This document shows, one piece after another, positions 58,140 to 64,000 of a DNA stretch of 64,000 nucleotides. The notes beneath the pieces were generated by a model. It did no database searches and was not told the origin of the DNA. It worked only from the letters and a program-made list of their open reading frames with translations. This DNA comes from Cephalopachus bancanus (Eukaryota; Chordata; Mammalia; Primates; Tarsiidae): assembly GCA_027257055.1 (NCBI GenBank), contig JAPVLO010000179.1, positions 1,922,001 through 1,986,000 on the forward strand. Reading direction: 5' to 3'. Position numbers and translations under genes: made by a program. Each line of letters starts with the position of its first letter. The first letter of the stretch is position 1.

Positions 58140-58990
58140 TTTCTTAAGTAATACTTTCTTAAGTATTTCTTGTAGAGCTGGTCTTGAGGCAATGTAAACT
58201 CTTAGGGATTGAATGTCTGGGAAGTATTTTAATTCTCCATTGCTGATGAAACTTAGCTTAGCTGGGTAGGTAATTCTTGGTTGAAAATGCTTATCTTTGA
58301 GAACTTTGAAGATTGACCTCCAAGCTCTCCTAGCCTGAAGTGTTTCTGTAGATAAGTCTGCTGCTATTCTAATTGGTCTTTCTTGGCAGGTAATCTGACC
58401 TTTCTCTCTTGCTGCCTTTAGGATTTTTTCTTTTATATCTACTTTTGTGTAGGAAAATTACTATGTGTCTGGGAGTTGGTCTTCTCATTTGTTGTCTTGC
58501 AGGGGTTCTCGGAATCTCTTGTGTTTCAATGGTCACATCACTGATGAGACGAGAGAAGTTTTTTTGGATAACTTCATGGAATGTTTGGTCCAGTGTGGTC
58601 TCTGTCTCTCTATCTGCCCCAGGAATTCCAATTAATCTTAGGTTCGGCCTCTGAAACAATCACTCATCTCTTGGAGGTTTTGTTCTGTCTTTTTAAGCGT
58701 CTTTTCTATGTTATTAACAGTTTGAGTTAGTTCCATATTTTGGGCCTCAAGCTCTGAGATTTTTTTCTTCTGTTTGATTAATTCTGCTTTCCATGCTTAT
58801 CAATTTGTTATTTATTTCATTCTTTTTTGGTATTATCTCAGTTATCAACTCCTTCATTCTTTCTTCTATTTATTCTCTCTATTAATATCTTTATATCTGG
58901 GTTTGTAGTTTAAAACCACTCATTCTGGGGGCTCTTCATTGTTTGAGTTCTGGAGTCAATATTCTCAGTGACTGACCTACCAGGGGTGTG
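58140..58990 (-). pseudogene. L1 ORF1, disrupted
   Basis: Readable core at 58369-58659: RPNLRLIGIPGADRETETTL, then RTPARQQMRRPTPRHIVIFL, followed by a frameshift (KSRYKRKNPKGSK). It aligns with the ORF1 at 10.7-11.7 kb. Its C run near 58927-58931 (complement) is five bases long, against six in the 10.8 kb copy. Coiled-coil sequence upstream is interrupted. Confidence 0.85.
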
Positions 58991-60431
58991 TGGATTTTCT
59001 CCCCCGCCTCCTTTTTTTGTTACCTTTTCTTTAATTCTGTTGTTCAGTGATGGGGGCATAGCTTTTATTTCTGTTTGCTCAATCTCCTGTTCTCCCTTAT
59101 GTAGATCCTCTTGTTTTATTCAATTCTGAAACTTGACTAGGGTTGGCATTCTGTGTTTTTTACAGTTTTGAGATTTAATTGAGGGGGGAGCTGTGATTCA
59201 GAAGCTACCTGCAGATCCCAGTATCTGCTGATGGGTGTGTAGGCCCCCTGGAATCCACTTCCCATTGCCTTACAATCTGTCCGTGCAGTGGGGGATGTCT
59301 GTTTGCCCCCTGAAAGCAAAATAAGATAAGAAAAGGGAAAAGAATGGAAAAAGAAAGGAGGAAGATAAAAGGGAGGTTGAGAGAGAGAGAGAGAAGAAGA
59401 AGAGGGAAAACAGACAGTCATACCAAATAATGAATAAACAGAGAGACAAAGACCAAAAAACCAAAAAAGATGAAAACATTCAATCATACAAACAAGCAAA
59501 AAAAAAAAACAAAACAAAAAAACCCTGTTAGTGTACTCTCCCTCAAAAATACCCATATGTAAACAGAGAATCTAAAAATAAAATAAAATAACAGAAACAA
59601 AGCAAGTACAAAATTATAAACAAAAACAGAAAAAAAGAAGAAAAAAGCTAAAACTAAAACAAAAAACAAACAAGAAAAAAACTTGCTCTCTGGCAGCTTC
59701 TTGAGTCTGGGTTCCTTTCAGACCTCTGCCTTAGGAAGCGGCTCTGATCTCCAACCCCTTCCCTCCACTCCTAGTGCAGGCTGATAGGGTTGCTCTCAGC
59801 ATGGATCAGATACCCCACAGACTACTGTGGGAGGAGGATGGATCAGACCTAGACTCACTTTATTTGCTTCTGCTGCTATCAAGTCTCCCACTCAGATCCG
59901 ATGCGTCTGTGCCGGTTCCGGCATGGGGAGGAGTGTCTGTCTCTCCAAGTCTGATGAGATACTAGCCTCTGGGGTCCAAGATGCAGGCTGGATAGAGCTG
60001 GATGGGGCAATGCAAGTCTCTGCCTGATCTGGGACAGGGAAGATAGCAACCATCGGTGTCTTGTCACTGGCATTGGAGCTTTTTCCAGATTTCCACTACC
60101 TGCCTTCTTATGCCAGGTCCGCTGCTGCTGGTGATGGTGTGGTCCAGGTGCCGGTGCTGAGGGGTGGCTGTTCTCTGCTGCCTCCTCTTGAGAAAGCCCC
60201 TAGAATAGCAGATGATCCTGCATGCCAGGGTCTCCAATCTCAGGGCAGTGAGGGGTTACTGTCACTTCTGGAGATGAGCCCCAGGTGCATGAACCTGAGT
60301 CTCCCCTCACACAGACTTTCACTCACCCACTGGCACATATCCACTTATGCAGAGAGTCTTTATGGACACTTACTTTTGCAGAGACTCTCACAGTCCAAAC
60401 TATTCTGTCATCATCTTGCCCAGAAGTCCCA
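58991..60431 (-). promoter_or_regulatory. L1 5' UTR / internal promoter region
   Basis: CpG-containing promoter-end sequence at 59700-60431 on the minus strand. CATCTTGC at 60412-60419 is the complement of the GCAAGATG word found near the 5' end of the 9.4 kb L1 (YY1-like). A purine-rich stretch on the plus strand, 59320-59410, including GA repeats, corresponds to the pyrimidine tract at 10080-10390 of the other copy. Confidence 0.7.
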
Positions 60432-60504
60432 GATTTCATCTTTATTATTAGTTTTTGAGCTATAACTCTAGATCCTTTTAATGACAATTAATTTTGATTC
60501 TCTT

Positions 60505-60785
60505 GTCAAGTGTGGTGGCTCACATCTGTAATCCTAGCACTTTGGGAGATGGAGGTGAGAGGATTTCCTGAGCCCAGGTGTTCAAGACCAGTCTGGGTAA
60601 CTTGTTGAGACCTTATTTCTTTAATAAATCAGAAAATTAGCCAGGTGTGGTGGTGAACACCTGTAGTTCTAGCTACTTGGAAGGCTGAGGCAGAAGGATC
60701 ACCAGAGCCCAGCAGCTCTAGACTACGATGGTCATGAGCATGCCATTGCACTCCAGCCTGGGCGACAGAGTGAGACTCTGACTCA
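60505..60785 (+). mobile_element. Alu (lineage-specific, older type), sense
   Basis: GTCAAGTGTGGTGGCTCACA, GTTCAAGACCAGTC, AACTTGTTGAGACC (long form), linker TTAATAAATCAGAAAATT, ends in an AAAC microsatellite. Confidence 0.9.
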
Positions 60786-60828
60786 ATAAACAAACAAACA
60801 AACAAACAAACAAACAAATAAATAAATT
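60786..60828. repeat. (AAAC)n microsatellite from the Alu tail
   Basis: AAAC/AAAT units that continue the A-tail of the Alu immediately upstream. Confidence 0.95.
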
Positions 60829-61344
60829 TGGTTCTCACATATTAGCATCAGAATCACCTGGGAATGGCAGGGCTGGGGAGACGGGGGAGGGGCTACCAAG
60901 GGGTGATGGATATGTTCATTATCTTGACTGTGGTGATGGCTTTATGGTGTGTACATATGTCAAAACTTACTAAATTGTATATTTTAACTAGGTACAATTT
61001 ACTGTATTCCAATTATACTTCAGCAAAACTGTTAAAAAGAAAAAACAATCACCTGTAGGGCTTTTTATAACAGCTTTTCCGATGAAGTCAATTTGGGGTT
61101 GGGCTTGAGATTTTGCATTTCTAACACACTTTGAAAAACACTGCTCTATACCAATGTTGAATAACCCAGTTATATTCCCCTTCTGCATGGTTTCCGGATT
61201 TTCCCATCAAAATTACTCTAGAAGGGATCCTTGGCACATGCTGACCTCGCTTCATCAACTGCTATTTATCTTTGGTCAGTGCAGTCTGGCTTCTGCCTTC
61301 TCCCACTCTAATGAAATTGCTCCTTCAAGGATCATAGATGACAA
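60829..61344. other. Unclassified intergenic DNA
   Basis: No gene or repeat recognised; the frames on both strands around 60864-61188 are short and without domains. Confidence 0.5.
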
Positions 61345-61500
61345 TGATCATCAGCATGTAAATGGTGCTTATGTGCCAGCTTTGTTCTAAATACTTTGCA
61401 TGGACTTTAGCTCGTGAATCTTCATAACAAGTCAATGAGACAGATACTATTGTATTCTCTACTCTGGCTCAAGACTCATGTTCTTAACCACTACTTGTCT
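61345..61500 (-). repeat. MIR SINE, antisense
   Basis: GTGCTTATGTGCCAGCTTTG, TTCTAAATACTTTGCATGG, TGAATCTTCATAACAAGTCA and, at its end, GTTCTTAACCACTACTTGTC, the antisense MIR order. Confidence 0.75.
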
Positions 61501-61592
61501 CAATTGCAGTATCAATTGTCTCTTTTTACTTGACCACTGGGAATGGAAAAGAGAGCAGCCCGTGACATTCAGAAGCTAGCCTGGCATTCACA

Positions 61593-61756
61593 ACTAGGAT
61601 GTGTTGTTTCCCTATTAGACATAAAAAGAACTCACAACTCTCACTAGGATGTGTTGTTTTCCTGTTAGACATAAAAGAACTCACAACCGGATGTGTTATT
61701 TTCCTTTTATTTATTTTTTGTTATTTTCTTACTAGACATAAACAACCTCACATAGC
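61593..61756. repeat. Minisatellite, about 3 units of 40-50 bases
   Basis: The word ACTAGGATGTGTTGTT...ATTAGACATAAAA-AGAACTCACAAC is repeated head to tail: units begin near 61593, 61643 and (CGGATGTGTTATTTTCC) 61687. A diverged fourth (TTACTAGACATAAACAACC) ends near 61756. Units differ by substitutions and small indels. Confidence 0.85.
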
Positions 61757-61842
61757 ACTAACCTCAGACAGACCTACTCTTACACTATAGTATAGTGAGT
61801 CAAACCAAGGCCAGTTCATCATTTTGTCTAAGAACAGACAAG

Positions 61843-62130
61843 GTGCTGGGCGCGGTGGCTCACACCTGTAATCCCAACACTTTGGGAGGTGGAGGAAAGA
61901 GGATCGCCTGAGCCTATGGATTCGAGACCAGCCTGGGAAATTTGGTGAAACTTTGTCTCTACAACAAATCAAAAAATTAGCCAGGCGTGGTGGCTCATGC
62001 CTATAGTTTCAGCTACTTGGAAGGCTGGGGCAGAAGGATCGCCTGAACGCAGCAGATTGGAGCTGTGGTGGCCATGAGTGTGCCACTGCACTCCAGTCTG
62101 GACAGCAGAGTGCGATTTTGACTCAAAAAA
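61843..62130 (+). mobile_element. Alu 1 of a head-to-tail trio, sense
   Basis: GTGCTGGGCGCGGTGGCTCA, long form AAATTTGGTGAAACTTTG, linker CTACAACAAATCAAAAAATT. It lies after AGAACAGACAAG (61831-61842), which recurs at 62418-62429 with one mismatch. Confidence 0.9.
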
Positions 62131-62132
62131 AG

Positions 62133-62417
62133 AGCTGGGCTCAGTGGCTCAGCCTGTAATCCCAGCACTCTGGGAGGCTGCAGTGAGTGGATTACCTGAG
62201 CCTGCAGATACAAGACCAGCCCAGGCAACTTGGCAAGACCTTGTCTCTACAATAAATCAAAAAAATTAGCTGGGCATGGTAGCATGCACCTGTAATTCCG
62301 GGTACTTGGAAGGTTGAGGCAGGTCGCCCAGTAGGTCGACGCTGGAGTGGCTGTGGGTGTGGCCACTGGACTCCAGCCTGGGCGACGGAGTGAGACTCAA
62401 CGCCCCCCACAAAAAAA
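62133..62417 (+). mobile_element. Alu 2 of a head-to-tail trio, sense
   Basis: AGCTGGGCTCAGTGGCTCAG, AACTTGGCAAGACCTTG, CTACAATAAATCAAAAAAAT, GGTCGACGCTGGAGTGGCTG, tail with a run of C before the A-stretch. It starts directly in the A-tail of Alu 1. Confidence 0.92.
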
Positions 62418-62429
62418 AGAATAGACAAG

Positions 62430-62690
62430 ACCAAGTGTGGTGGCTCATGCCTATATTCCCAGTACTTTGGAAGGCTGAGGTGGGAGAATCACTTGAGCTC
62501 AGGAGTCCAAAACCAGCCTGGGCAATATAGTGAGACCTCATCTTTATCAAAAAATACAAAAAAATTAGCCAGGTGTTATGGCTGAGATCCAGGAGGCTGA
62601 GACTGCAGTAAGCTGGGATCACACCATTGCACTCCAGCCTGGGAGACAGAGTAAGAGTCTGTCTCAAACAAACAAACAAACAAAAAAGCA
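62430..62690 (+). mobile_element. Alu 3 of a head-to-tail trio, sense (old type)
   Basis: CCAAGTGTGGTGGCTCATGC, GGAGTCCAAAACCAGCC, and the anthropoid-like linker TCAAAAAATACAAAAAAATT with a deletion of the following right-monomer start. It ends in an AAAC repeat. The lack of the AATAAATC linker marks it as ancestral. Confidence 0.88.
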
Positions 62691-63073
62691 AGGTTACCCT
62701 TAAAATACCAAACATCCCCTGTCCCAGCCAAAATGAGTGACTGCTGCCTTACCAATTATAATTTTATCCTCTTTATACTACTCTCTCCCTATATGTAAGA
62801 TTTGTTGAGATAATCATATAACTATCCCACTCCTGACAACACCCAATTCAGAGTGAGCTTCTGCTTCCTTAGACTTCCTCCAAATCACCCAATCACAGCC
62901 CAGATCCTATAATTGGTTCTAACCTCATACCCCGTGGTATGTGCCCTCTCTTCCCACAACAAGTAATAAATCCATCTTGTTCAACTACAAGTGTCTTCCT
63001 GATGGGCTCTGGCTGGAGGACATTGCCACCTCTATACCACAGATAAACTTTCTACTCTTGAAATCCTCTTCTT
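62691..63073 (+). mobile_element. Possible ERV LTR remnant
   Basis: The 3' part reads AATAAATCCATCTTGTTCAACTAC, then GTGTCTTCCTGATGGGCTCTGG, a polyadenylation signal followed by a U5-like segment, and the 5' part has CAAATCACCCAATCACAGCC. Resembles an ERV LTR but the family is not assigned. Confidence 0.3.
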
Positions 63074-63074
63074 T

Positions 63075-63330
63075 GCTGGGCTCCGTGTTTCAACCTGTAA
63101 TCCCAGCACTTTGGGAGGCCGAGGCAAGTGGATTGCCTGAATCCGTGGGTTCGGACCAACCTGTGCAACTTGGTGAGACCTTGTTTCTACAATAAATCAA
63201 AAATTAGCCAGGGATGGTAGCGTGCATCTGTAGTTCCGGCTACTTGGAAGGCTGAGGTGGAAGCATCACTGGAGCCCAGCAGGTAGACACTGGGGTGGCT
63301 GTGAGCATGCCACTGCACCCCCTGGCCTCT
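63075..63330 (+). mobile_element. Alu (lineage-specific, older type), sense, 3'-truncated
   Basis: GCTGGGCTCCGTGTTTCAAC, AACTTGGTGAGACCTTG, CTACAATAAATCAAAAATTA, AGACACTGGGGTGGCTGTGA; ends abruptly at CTGCACCCCCTGG without a tail, so the 3' end was lost after insertion. Confidence 0.9.
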
Positions 63331-63666
63331 AGACACCATTCTTTCCTGATTCTCCTCCTATTTTTTTTTTAACAACGTCCAATGATTTTTACCTCCTTAT
63401 AGCTATATCCTTGTGTAATCTCTTCCCCTTAAGTAAGAGCTGGACCAACTTACTTGCTTCAAATGAATACTTGCTGTCTCTTCTTCTCTTGTTTATTCAC
63501 TTGTGATGGAGCCATTTGCCATTTTTGTGAGCTTCTATATGGAGATGTCCATAGTGAAGTGTCAAGGATTCTAGGTAGGCCTCCTGACAAAAGCTGGTGA
63601 GTAGCTGAGGCCATCAGTTTAAGCCTTCAAAGAGCTGAATCCTTTCTCTTTTAAAAAATTTTTTAA
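63331..63666. other. Unclassified intergenic DNA
   Basis: No gene or repeat recognised. Confidence 0.5.
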
Positions 63667-63958
63667 GCTGGTCTCGGTGGCTCAGCCTGTAATCCTGCGC
63701 CTTTGGGAGGCTGAGACGAGTGGATTGCCTGAGCCCGCGGGTTCGAGACCCACCTGGGCAGAGAGACCTCATCTCTACAATAAATCAAAAAATCAGCCGG
63801 GCGTGGTAGCGCATGCCTGTAATTCCGGCTACTCGGAAGGCTGAGGCGGAAGGATCGCCGGAGCCCAGCAGGTAGAGGCTGCGGTGGCCTGGAGCGGCCA
63901 CTGCACTCCAGTCTGGGTGACAGAGTGAGACTCCAACTCAAAAATAAATAAATAAATA
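63667..63958 (+). mobile_element. Alu (young lineage type), sense
   Basis: GCTGGTCTCGGTGGCTCAGC, GCGGGTTCGAGACCCACC, short form TGGGCAGAGAGACCTC, right monomer GAGGCTGCGGTGGCCTGGAG, tail with AAAT units. The tail runs directly into the poly-T of an antisense L1 3' end. Confidence 0.95.
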
Positions 63959-64000
63959 ATTTTTTTTTTAAATTTTAAAGATGTGGGGTACAGCCGGGCT
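63959..64000 (-). mobile_element. L1 3' end (antisense), cut by a further Alu at the window edge
   Basis: TTTTTTTTTAAATTTTAAAG then GATGTGGGGTACA repeats the antisense L1 3' UTR start seen at 16.43 and 46.85 kb. After this, GCCGGGCT at 63993-64000 looks like the first bases of another sense Alu that continues beyond the window. Confidence 0.6.

Larger units (their letters stand above)
55785..60431 (-). mobile_element. L1 with 5' end present and 3' end missing, antisense
   Basis: On the minus strand: 5' UTR from 60431 (CTTCTGGGCAAGATGATGAC on that strand), ORF1 near 58990-58140, ORF2 from 57978 down to about 55785, where the sequence leaves L1 just after the FADD catalytic region. The C-terminal third of ORF2, the 3' UTR and the poly-A are all absent, and no T-run is found at the low-coordinate end. 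Almost all L1 truncations are at the 5' end, so the 3' loss needs a later deletion or rearrangement. No flanking duplication seen. Confidence 0.85.

Noticed and set aside
1..64000. A previously undescribed multi-gene system
   Set aside because: No intact gene or gene cluster is present; nearly all coding-like signal belongs to L1, Alu or ERV remnants.

Overview
The window is repeat-rich nuclear DNA of a primate and holds no intact protein-coding gene that I can support. Dimeric Alu elements and L1 elements with primate-type ORF1 and ORF2 show that it is primate. Most Alus carry an unusual linker (CTACAATAAATC followed by A-rich sequence) and a tail reading GAGACTCCAACTC. This fits neither the anthropoid AluS/Y type nor the lemur/galago type as I know them. 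My best inference is a tarsier (Carlito/Tarsius), which I could not check by alignment.

Layout: 1-9 kb holds old repeats (a MIR, a HAL1-like half-L1, an Alu inside an Alu, an ERV1-like LTR), a TG microsatellite and a diverged local duplication. At 9.2-16.1 kb an MLT1-type MaLR LTR is split by a nearly full-length sense L1 (5' UTR, ORF1, ORF2, 3' UTR, poly-A, target-site duplication) whose ORFs are broken by stops and frameshifts. At 16.4-18.1 kb is a nest: an L1 3' end interrupted by a second, 5'-inverted L1 and an Alu, then another Alu. 18.1-24.4 kb is mostly unclassified, with a MIR and an ERV LTR. 24.4-28.6 kb is an old sense L1 riddled with Alus. 29.6-35.4 kb is an old antisense L1, probably near full length, carrying two young near-identical Alus, older Alus and a Tc1/mariner-like MITE.

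35.7-45.5 kb holds a young Alu, a MaLR LTR, a GA microsatellite, L1 and MIR fragments, and a clear 3'-end retrocopy (43703-44281) bounded by perfect 36-nt direct repeats. 45.5-50.6 kb is an old antisense L1 interrupted by an Alu, a younger L1 3' end and a 126-bp retroposed fragment. 50.6-55.8 kb is unclassified. 55.8-60.4 kb is an antisense L1 with its 5' end present but its 3' third missing. 60.5-64 kb is an Alu cluster with a minisatellite.

There is no operon, CRISPR array or new gene system here. What the window offers is a layered record of retrotransposition: nested insertions whose target-site duplications can be read directly, and several generations of lineage-specific Alus. Element boundaries without a stated duplication are good to roughly 10-30 bases. 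Family names come from recognition, not database search.
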